Shown here one piece after another: positions 8,193 to 13,158 of a DNA stretch of 13,158 nt. The position numbers were made by a program, and so were the translations under genes. Under the pieces are notes generated by a model. That model worked only from the letters and a program-made list of their open reading frames with translations. It made no database searches and was not told the origin of the DNA. How positions within the stretch are numbered: position 1 is the first letter of the stretch; each line of letters opens with the position of its first letter. The stretch covers positions 1-13,158 of the forward strand of contig JAHHUA010000038.1 in assembly GCA_020024235.1 (NCBI GenBank), written 5' to 3'. This stretch comes from Oscillospiraceae bacterium. Lineage in GTDB: Bacteria > Bacillota > Clostridia > Oscillospirales > Ruminococcaceae.

Positions 8193-8801
8193 TTATTTCA
8201 TAGCCAGTGCTTTAAGTCCATATTTTATAAGTTCTTCTACAGACAAAGATTTATCTGCAGAAACCAAAGCAGATGCTGCCTCCGACTGAGAATATCCAAG
8301 AGCCATCAATGCCGCAGCCGCTTCACCCATAGCTCCACCCATAGGAGATACTGAAATATTTCCTTTTCCTGAACCTGTCATAACTTCTGCAATATCAGCA
8401 TTTTTAAATTTATCTTTAAGTTCCAGTACAATACGGGCTGCTATTTTATTTCCTATGCCACTGCATTTTGTAAAAGCTTTTGAATCCCCTGCCACAATAG
8501 CCAAAGCTATATCTTCCGGGGTCATTTCCGACAAAATGGAAAGCCCTGCCTTAGCACCTACTCCTGATACAGTAGTTACCAATTTAAAGCTGTTTACTTC
8601 TTCGCGGGTTTTAAATCCGAATAAATCTATGGCGTCCTGTCTTACATTCATATGTGTGTAAAGCATTTCCTGTGCGCCTATATCGGAAAGTGTATTATAA
8701 GTGGAAAGGGGTATTTGACACATATATCCCACTCCGCCGCATTCAATTACTGCTAAATTGGGCTCGGAATATGTAAGAATACCTTTTAAAGAATAAATCA
8801 A
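8193..8801 (-). CDS. ruvA: Holliday junction DNA-binding protein RuvA
   Basis: A 202-residue subunit that forms a tetramer on the four-way junction and recruits RuvB. The N-terminal OB-fold domain begins MIYSLKGILTYSEPNLAVIE (1-62). It is followed by two helix-hairpin-helix DNA-binding motifs, VSGVGAKAGLSIL (78-90) and CSGIGNKIAARIVLELKDK (113-131). A flexible linker with Gly, Ser and Met comes next, then the C-terminal RuvB-binding three-helix domain (about 158-200, AAAALMALGYSQSEA). The start codon is TTG at 8801, not ATG, and it overlaps the ruvC stop by four bases (TTGA). The start is well supported by GGGAGGT at 8810-8816 with 8-base spacing and by the conserved MIYS opening. Confidence 0.98.
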   Translation of the reverse strand: MIYSLKGILTYSEPNLAVIECGGVGYMCQIPLSTYNTLSDIGAQEMLYTHMNVRQDAIDLFGFKTREEVNSFKLVTTVSGVGAKAGLSILSEMTPEDIALAIVAGDSKAFTKCSGIGNKIAARIVLELKDKFKNADIAEVMTGSGKGNISVSPMGGAMGEAAAALMALGYSQSEAASALVSADKSLSVEELIKYGLKALAMK

Positions 8802-9313
8802 CTAATTTTACCTCCCAAAAGTTTCATATAATTGTTTAGTGCCGAACATGAACTGTGTCCATGACATATTGCAATAGCCAAAGCATCGGCGGCATCATCG
8901 GGTTTTGGTATTTTTTCCAAATTTAAAATAACTCTTGTCATTTCCATAACCTGATTTTTTACAGCTTTTCCGTAACCTACTACAGATTGTTTCACCTGAA
9001 GAGGTGTGTACTCATAAACAGGCACCTGTTTTTTCATAGCTGCCAAAATTATAACTCCCCTGGCTTGTGCCACCATAATGGCTGTTTTTTGGTTTGTAGT
9101 AAAAAAAAGCTGTTCTATGCTTATTGCTTCGGGGCTGTATCTATCTATAATTTCACATATACTGTCATAAACTTTTTCCAATCTGACTTCAAAAGGCACT
9201 CCTGCATCAGTGATTACTGCACCATAATCTATCATTTTAAATTTATTTTTATTGTAATCCACAATCCCATATCCCACTATGGCATAACCCGGGTCAATTC
9301 CCAATATTCTCAT
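8798..9313 (-). CDS. ruvC: Crossover junction endodeoxyribonuclease RuvC
   Basis: A 171-residue RNase H-fold resolvase that cuts Holliday junctions symmetrically. The catalytic carboxylates are Asp7 in MRILGIDPGYAIVGYG, Glu67 in SIEQLFF, and Asp140 and Asp143 in KPDDAADALAIAICHGH. The TTNQKTAIMVAQARGVI helix and the YTPLQVKQSVVGYGKA segment are typical of RuvC. The length is usual for the family. It is the first gene of the long operon. ATG 9313 has no strong ribosome site in front, only a GAAAG-like stretch about 9-13 bases upstream. A good promoter lies about 70 bases upstream. The ruvC-ruvA-ruvB order is the common bacterial one. Confidence 0.97.
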   Translation of the reverse strand: MRILGIDPGYAIVGYGIVDYNKNKFKMIDYGAVITDAGVPFEVRLEKVYDSICEIIDRYSPEAISIEQLFFTTNQKTAIMVAQARGVIILAAMKKQVPVYEYTPLQVKQSVVGYGKAVKNQVMEMTRVILNLEKIPKPDDAADALAIAICHGHSSCSALNNYMKLLGGKIS

Positions 9314-9344
9314 TATATCAATTCTTTCGATTTTCTTAAATAAT

Positions 9345-9375
9345 GACAGTTAAGGCACAAAAGGTCAAAACTGTC
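9345..9375. repeat. Inverted repeat at the ruvC operon transcript start (possible operator or 5' hairpin)
   Basis: GACAGTT at 9345-9351 and AACTGTC at 9369-9375 are perfect 7-base inverted arms with 17 bases between them. The outer arm lies within a few bases of the transcription start predicted from the promoter at 9384-9412. The dyad could therefore act as a repressor site, or fold as a hairpin at the very 5' end of the message. It does not resemble the CGAAC-N4-GTTCG LexA box. Chance occurrence in AT-rich DNA is possible. Confidence 0.4.
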
Positions 9376-9383
9376 CATTTATA

Positions 9384-9412
9384 ATTATATCATAATTAAT
9401 CATTTGTAACAA
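9384..9412 (-). promoter_or_regulatory. Sigma-A-type promoter of the ruvC operon
   Basis: On the minus strand a -35 TTGTTA (9407-9412) is followed by a 17-base spacer and a perfect -10 TATAAT (9384-9389). A TG one base before the -10 makes it an extended -10 element. The predicted transcription start is near 9377, giving an untranslated leader of about 63 bases before ruvC. No other promoter of similar quality was noticed between here and the left edge, although I did not scan coding regions exhaustively. This supports one long operon. Confidence 0.8.
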
Positions 9413-9486
9413 CATTTTTTTCAAATTAATTATAGATAAATACATATGAATATATACTTGTTTTACGCTGTTTTTTGGCAATAAAT

Positions 9487-9512
9487 ATCCCCCGTGATTA
9501 ATCACGGGGGAT
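9487..9512 (-). terminator. Intrinsic terminator of the BMP lipoprotein gene (perfect palindrome)
   Basis: A perfect 26-base palindrome with 13-base arms, centred between 9499 and 9500, with a core of five C:G pairs in otherwise AT-rich DNA. It starts 15 bases after the lipoprotein stop codon. The sequence after it on the minus strand is ATTTATTG, a weak U-rich tract. Strong stem and position support a terminator. In RNA the central bases would form the loop. Because the weak T-rich flank TTAGTTTTAA also lies on the plus side, some two-way activity is possible. Confidence 0.8.
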
Positions 9513-9527
9513 TAGTTTTAACTTATA

Positions 9528-10634
9528 TTAGTTAATGCCCTTAATATAATCGTTGAATGTTTCTTCGTTCATAGGAGGAACGATTTCGCCACTTGCAATT
9601 TTGCCTTCGATTTCCTTAGCAGAGTTCAAAACTTCAGCATCTACATTCTTGTCGCTTGTTGGAGCAAGACCAAGACAGCCTTCTTTGATACCATAGGAAA
9701 GATCTTCACCTGTTTTAAGTGTGCCTTCTTTTGCAGCGTTAACAACATGGAACATAGCTGTTCCTACATCCTTAACAACAGAAGTAAGTACATTGTCTGG
9801 AGCAAGGTAGTTTTGGTCACGGTCAACACCGATAGCCATCTTGTTTTGTTCCTTAGCAGCTTCAATAACACCTACACCGGCACCGCCTGCAGCATGGAAT
9901 ACAATATCACATCCGTCAGAGTATTGTTTAAGAGCAATGGATTTACCCTTAGCAGCATCTCCGAAGCTGTCTGCATATTGTACGTCAACTGTGATTTCCT
10001 TGCCAAGTTCCTTAGCAGCGTAAGCAGCACCTGCTCTGTAGCCGTATTCAAACTGATCAATAATAGCACCCTTAATTCCGCCTACAAAACCGATTTTTCC
10101 TGTTTTGGTTGATTTAGCTGCAACATATCCTGCAAGGAAAGATGGTTCTTGTGCTCTGAATCTTACTGCAATCATATTAGAAGGAATATCAGTAATTTCG
10201 GAGTCAACATGACAGTATATTACATCAGGGTTCTTGTTAGCTGCATCTGTAAGAGCGTCAGCCATCATAAATCCGATACCAAAGATAAGTTGGTTATTGG
10301 ATTCAACAAGCATATCAAGGTTAGGGCCGTAATCTGCTTCTTGTTTGGATTCAATGTACATAGGAGCAACACCAAGTTCTCTTTCAGCTTTTTGAAGGCC
10401 TTCCCAAGCTGATTGGTTAAAGGATTGGTCATTTACACCGCCTACATCTGTAACCATTCCGACATTGTAGTCAGCGGATACAGGCATGCTGTCCGGAATA
10501 GATTCGGAAACGCTTTCTTCGGAACTGGATCCTGTTTCGGAAGGAGCGGAGCTGTTATCATTAGTTTTAGATCCGCAAGCTGCCATAGAAAGTGTCATAG
10601 CAGCAACTAAGAGTATGCTTAATAATTTCTTCAT
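9528..10634 (-). CDS. BMP/PnrA-family substrate-binding lipoprotein (probable nucleoside ABC importer component)
   Basis: A 368-residue extracytoplasmic binding protein. Residues 1-20 are a lipoprotein signal ending in the lipobox LSMAAC, with Cys20 as the lipidated residue. A Ser/Glu/Pro-rich flexible linker (about 21-52) precedes the mature fold. Family motifs of the basic membrane protein (Med/PnrA/TmpC) group are visible: VGMVTDVGGVNDQSFNQSAWEG (58-79), EPSFLAGYVAA (163-173), HAAGGAGVG (247-255) and GVDRDQNY (269-276). Characterised relatives bind purine nucleosides, so nucleoside uptake is likely but not proven. The start ATG 10634 has AAAGGA about 11 bases upstream. Codon use differs from its neighbours, with many ATC, AAC, TAC and CTT codons, as expected for a highly expressed gene. 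It has its own promoter and terminator. No ABC ATPase or permease adjoins it, so the partners must be encoded elsewhere. Confidence 0.93.
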   Translation of the reverse strand: MKKLLSILLVAAMTLSMAACGSKTNDNSSAPSETGSSSEESVSESIPDSMPVSADYNVGMVTDVGGVNDQSFNQSAWEGLQKAERELGVAPMYIESKQEADYGPNLDMLVESNNQLIFGIGFMMADALTDAANKNPDVIYCHVDSEITDIPSNMIAVRFRAQEPSFLAGYVAAKSTKTGKIGFVGGIKGAIIDQFEYGYRAGAAYAAKELGKEITVDVQYADSFGDAAKGKSIALKQYSDGCDIVFHAAGGAGVGVIEAAKEQNKMAIGVDRDQNYLAPDNVLTSVVKDVGTAMFHVVNAAKEGTLKTGEDLSYGIKEGCLGLAPTSDKNVDAEVLNSAKEIEGKIASGEIVPPMNEETFNDYIKGIN

Positions 10635-10691
10635 GTTTTAAAACATCCTTTCAAATTTATATATTAATTAAAAATTAATATCAATTTAGTT

Positions 10692-10709
10692 GCAAATGCA
10701 CAAATTTGC
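10692..10709. repeat. Short inverted repeat between promoter and lipoprotein gene
   Basis: GCAAAT (10692-10697) and ATTTGC (10704-10709) form a dyad with 6 bases between, just downstream of the predicted transcription start. The octamer TTGCAAAT at 10690-10697 recurs inverted at 10738-10745, where it overlaps the -35 box. This arrangement could be a paired operator, but such short motifs also arise by chance in AT-rich sequence. Confidence 0.3.
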
Positions 10710-10716
10710 TTCATAC

Positions 10717-10762
10717 AATATAACATATTAAACAGAGATTTGCAATGTTTTTATAAAATTTC
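10717..10762 (-). promoter_or_regulatory. Strong sigma-A-type promoter with UP-like element for the BMP lipoprotein gene
   Basis: On the minus strand a -35 TTGCAA (10740-10745) is separated by exactly 17 bases from a -10 TATATT (10717-10722). Directly upstream, GAAATTTTATAAAAAC (10747-10762) closely resembles the A/T-rich UP element that binds the RNA polymerase alpha subunit. The predicted start lies near 10710, giving a leader of about 75 bases, too short for a typical purine riboswitch. The promoter quality agrees with the high-expression codon use of the gene. Confidence 0.7.
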
Positions 10763-10914
10763 GACTTTAAACCCAAAAAACAGCTTTATAAAATGGTTTT
10801 TTTGTTTTTTTTGTTTTATTTCTTAATTATTGTTATTATTTTAAATCTGAATTTTATATTTTGCATGACACAAATATAAACTTTTTATTTCTTAAACATA
10901 AAAATTAATATTTA
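10763..10914. other. AT-rich gap after rnr with repeated A-tracts; no clear terminator
   Basis: These bases between the rnr stop and the lipoprotein promoter hold no supportable gene. On the minus strand they contain a series of A- and T-runs (for example A8 and A7 separated by single C residues near 10797-10817, then T and A runs toward 10750) at roughly helical spacing. This is the pattern of intrinsically curved DNA. I find no GC-rich stem followed by a U-tract, so how rnr transcription ends is unclear. Confidence 0.45.
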
Positions 10915-13020
10915 TTAAAGCAGAATGTCAAAATCTATATTTCCGCTGGCAACATCGGATTTTAGCACCTTTATTCGCACACTGTCCCCCACTGTGAGAG
11001 TTTTTCCGGAGATTATATCTCTGTATGACATATCACCGTCAAATTCAAAACTGCTGTTCTCTATATATTCGGGACGGCACATTCCCTCAACAGTGTTTGG
11101 AAGTTCCACATATATTCCGAAATTTGTAACCGATGAAATAATTCCGTCAAATTCTTCGCCTATGTGATTTTTCATGTATTCAGCGATATAGCAGTCATCA
11201 CAATCTCTTTCTATATTCATGGCACGAACTTCCGTTGCACTTGCCTGTTTTGCAGCGTCATCGGCAAATTTTCTGTATTTCTTTTCTATATTTTCACGTT
11301 TCATCCCTGTTATATACCCTGACATAATTCTGTGTATGGAAAGGTCTGAATATCTTCTTATAGGAGAAGTAAAATGGGTGTATTTCTTCAGCACCAAACC
11401 ATAGTGCCCCAAATTTTCCTGGCTGTATTTTGCCTTTGACATGGAACGCAGTATAGCATTATTTACTAATTTTTCATATCGGGTTCCCCTTGCTTTGTTA
11501 AGAGCTGCCGCCAATGCGGAACAAGGACAATCGGGCTTTATTTCCATAGTATTTATTCCAAGTTTATTAAGAATTTCTTTAAGAGTAAGGATTTTTTCAT
11601 CGGAAGGACCTTCATGAACTCTGAATACAAAGGGAAGTTCTTCACGAAGTGCAAAAGAAGCTGCCGCTTCATTGGCACAAAGCATAAACTCTTCTATGAT
11701 ATTTTCACTGATTCCTCTTTCACGGGGAATAACATCTATAGCTCTGCCTTTATCATCTAAAATAATTTTGGATTCAGTGGATTCAAGGTTTACTGCACCT
11801 CTGGCAATGCGTTTTTTGTTGAGAATATCCGCAAGTTCTGCCATAAGGAAAATTTCTTTTTCCACACATTTATATTTTTCTTTAATTTCCGGGGTTTCTC
11901 TGTGGTCAATAATTTGATTTATTTCGCTGTAAACTCCCTTTACACAGGAACGGATAATGGTTTTGTCAAAGTAATACTTTTCTATGCTGCAGTTTTCATC
12001 TAAAATAATTTTAACAGAAAATGCCAGTCTGTCCTCCCCCGGATTTAAGGAGCATATACCGTTTGACAATTCCTTTGGCAGCATGGGTACAACAGAATCG
12101 GCAAAATAAATAGATGTACCTCTTTTATAGGCTTCTTTGTCTATGGGGCAGTCTTTAAACACATAGTAGCTTACATCGGCAATATGAACTCCCAGTTCCC
12201 AGCCATTCTCCAGCTTTTTAATTGAAACTGCATCATCTATATCTTTTGTGTCAGCGCCGTCTATGGTGAATATGGTTTCATTGCGAAGGTCTTTTCTGAT
12301 TGCAATTTCCTTAGGATGAATACCTTTTTCTTCTATTTCCTTTGCCTGCTTTAAAACTTCATCGGGAAATTCTCTTGTTACAGAATTTGCCGCCAGCACA
12401 GCTTCACAGCAGTTTGCGGCAGAAGAAGAGCTTCCGAATTTTTTCAGCACTTTTGCTACATGGGAAAAATGGTCATTTCCGTATTCATATATTTCGCAGA
12501 GGACTTTTTCTTTGTTCTCCACTTTTTTTATATCTGATTTTCTTATATCTATAGGAAGTTTAAAATCCCTGTCCGCCAAAACCTGACAACTGTTATGTGC
12601 TTTTATAATTGTTCCCGAAAATACATAGGGAAGCCTTTCAGTAACAGCAGTTACCATACCCTCATCAAGTCCGCCCCGTCCGGGAGAAACCGTAACATTT
12701 ACTCTATCCCCCGGCATAGCACCTTTCATATATTTTCCCGGTACAAAAACTTCTTTTTCCGAGTCAATCAGTTTTACAAAACCGAATTTTTCGTGTACTC
12801 TTATTACTTCACCCACAACCGTGTTTTTAGAGGCTTTAATCGCTGTAAAGCCCTTGTCCGTTTTTTTGACTTTTCCCTTTTGGATAAGATAATCCAAAGT
12901 CTGATTAAATTCAAATAAATCTTTTCGTTTTATACCCGAATCCTTTATCAGTTTTCGCATTGTAAGGGGATGTTTGCTTGACAAAAGCGTTTTCATAATT
13001 AAACCTTGTATATTTTTCAT
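10915..13020 (-). CDS. rnr: Ribonuclease R (3'-5' exoribonuclease)
   Basis: A 701-residue processive exoribonuclease that degrades structured RNA and takes part in RNA quality control. Domains in order are an N-terminal winged helix (about 1-60), two cold-shock RNA-binding domains (about 65-130 and 133-200), the RNB catalytic domain (about 240-570) and a C-terminal S1 domain (about 620-701). The metal-binding acidic cluster is IDGADTKDIDDAVS, with Asp254, Asp257, Asp260, Asp262 and Asp263. The RNB motifs HIADVSYYV, YTHFTSPIRRYSDLSIHR and MNIERDCDD are present. The S1 domain reads EFDGIISSVTNFGIYVELPNTVEGM. The protein stops right after the S1 domain and lacks the long lysine-rich tail of the E. 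coli enzyme, as in many Gram-positive forms. ATG 13020 is preceded by AAGGAGG with 6-base spacing. In many Firmicutes smpB follows rnr; here it does not. Confidence 0.97.
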   Translation of the reverse strand: MKNIQGLIMKTLLSSKHPLTMRKLIKDSGIKRKDLFEFNQTLDYLIQKGKVKKTDKGFTAIKASKNTVVGEVIRVHEKFGFVKLIDSEKEVFVPGKYMKGAMPGDRVNVTVSPGRGGLDEGMVTAVTERLPYVFSGTIIKAHNSCQVLADRDFKLPIDIRKSDIKKVENKEKVLCEIYEYGNDHFSHVAKVLKKFGSSSSAANCCEAVLAANSVTREFPDEVLKQAKEIEEKGIHPKEIAIRKDLRNETIFTIDGADTKDIDDAVSIKKLENGWELGVHIADVSYYVFKDCPIDKEAYKRGTSIYFADSVVPMLPKELSNGICSLNPGEDRLAFSVKIILDENCSIEKYYFDKTIIRSCVKGVYSEINQIIDHRETPEIKEKYKCVEKEIFLMAELADILNKKRIARGAVNLESTESKIILDDKGRAIDVIPRERGISENIIEEFMLCANEAAASFALREELPFVFRVHEGPSDEKILTLKEILNKLGINTMEIKPDCPCSALAAALNKARGTRYEKLVNNAILRSMSKAKYSQENLGHYGLVLKKYTHFTSPIRRYSDLSIHRIMSGYITGMKRENIEKKYRKFADDAAKQASATEVRAMNIERDCDDCYIAEYMKNHIGEEFDGIISSVTNFGIYVELPNTVEGMCRPEYIENSSFEFDGDMSYRDIISGKTLTVGDSVRIKVLKSDVASGNIDFDILL

Positions 13021-13026
13021 GGTAAT

Positions 13027-13079
13027 CCTCCTTTTATTGAGGTAAATGTGTTAAACTTCTTATTAAATTTATGATACCA
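13027..13079 (-). promoter_or_regulatory. Probable extended -10 promoter and ribosome site of rnr
   Basis: On the minus strand TGGTATCAT (13071-13079) is an extended -10 element, and no good -35 at 16-18 bases is seen (TTGATA lies 23 bases upstream of the -10). The AAGGAGG ribosome site is at 13027-13033, six bases before ATG. As the preceding transcript is ended by a terminator at 13117-13149, rnr needs its own promoter, and this is the best candidate. Confidence 0.5.
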
Positions 13080-13116
13080 CAATCTATGAAAAAAATATAT
13101 ATCAATTTGTTAATAT

Positions 13117-13149
13117 AAAAAAATATCCCTGATATTACTCAGGGATATT
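13117..13149 (-). terminator. Intrinsic terminator of a gene beyond the right edge
   Basis: AATATCCCTGA (13122-13132) pairs perfectly with TCAGGGATATT (13139-13149), an 11-base stem with a 6-base loop. On the minus strand the stem runs into a stretch of seven T residues (13117-13123, partly in the stem). This is a textbook rho-independent terminator for minus-strand transcription arriving from the right. The gene it ends is not in the window; in many relatives secG lies upstream of rnr, but that cannot be checked here. Confidence 0.88.
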
Positions 13150-13158
13150 ATAAGTATT

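Noticed and set aside
7805..8203. A 132-codon plus-strand open frame opposite ruvB.
   Set aside because: It lies wholly antisense to the conserved ruvB N-terminal half, has no ribosome site or promoter that I can see, and its predicted sequence has no recognisable domain. It is a shadow frame.
8987..9343. A 118-codon plus-strand open frame across ruvC and its leader.
   Set aside because: It is antisense to the catalytic part of RuvC and rich in His, Phe and Tyr, as expected from reading AT-rich coding DNA backwards.
9314..9412. A LexA (SOS) box upstream of ruvC.
   Set aside because: I looked for CGAAC-N4-GTTCG and close variants and found none; the dyad at 9345-9375 has a different sequence and spacing.
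9487..9512. The perfect 26-base palindrome as an attachment site, REP element or CRISPR repeat.
   Set aside because: It occurs once in the window, sits 15 bases behind a stop codon, and has the shape of an intrinsic terminator.
9747..10112. A 121-codon plus-strand open frame opposite the lipoprotein gene.
   Set aside because: It is antisense to a well supported BMP-family gene and has low-complexity content; no plus-strand initiation signals were found.
10635..10710. A purine riboswitch in the leader of the lipoprotein gene.
   Set aside because: The predicted leader is only about 75 bases, very AT-rich, and lacks the three-helix junction and expression-platform stems of that class.
1..13158. 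Mobile elements, phage genes, toxin-antitoxin pairs, CRISPR arrays, tRNA or rRNA genes.
   Set aside because: No transposase, integrase, small toxin-like pair, repeat-spacer array or cloverleaf was recognised on either strand; almost all DNA is accounted for by conserved genes.

Overview
The window is AT-rich chromosomal DNA in which every supportable gene lies on the minus strand, so transcription runs from high to low coordinates. Protein families, strong GGAGG-type ribosome binding sites, several TTG starts, an unlinked-S-component ECF transporter module, a BMP-type lipoprotein and a DUF5711-like gene together point to a low-GC Gram-positive anaerobe of the class Clostridia. I cannot name a genus. 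Nothing suggests phage, plasmid or other mobile DNA. The content is mostly conserved housekeeping, with one poorly characterised gene pair at the left end.

Right end, 13158 to 10635. A canonical intrinsic terminator (about 13117-13149) closes a gene lying off the window. It is followed by a weak promoter and rnr (ribonuclease R, 10915-13020). Then comes a 280-base AT-rich gap with no convincing terminator. This gap carries phased A-tracts, an UP-like element and a good sigma-A-type promoter.

Middle-right, 10634 to 9487. That promoter drives a single gene for a BMP/PnrA-family substrate-binding lipoprotein (9528-10634). A perfect GC-rich palindromic terminator (9487-9512) ends it at once, so no transporter ATPase or permease follows.

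Left two thirds, 9412 to 1. A second strong promoter (9384-9412) is followed by eleven tightly packed genes, with gaps of at most 23 bases and several overlaps. In order of transcription they are ruvC, ruvA and ruvB (Holliday junction processing), glmM (amino-sugar precursor for the cell wall), a RlmI-like methyltransferase, ecfA1, ecfA2 and ecfT (shared energising module of ECF vitamin transporters), truA (tRNA pseudouridine synthase), a membrane-anchored DUF5711-like beta-propeller protein, and a CvpA-like membrane protein cut by the left edge. At several junctions the last codons of one gene contain the Shine-Dalgarno sequence of the next, which implies translational coupling. The likely reading is one long housekeeping operon joining DNA repair, wall precursor synthesis, RNA modification and vitamin uptake. 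The ecf-truA block, which in many Firmicutes sits at the end of the ribosomal protein cluster, is attached here to ruvCAB-glmM instead.

The most open question is the DUF5711-like/CvpA-like pair, whose joint function is unknown. I do not see a clearly novel defence or mobile system here.
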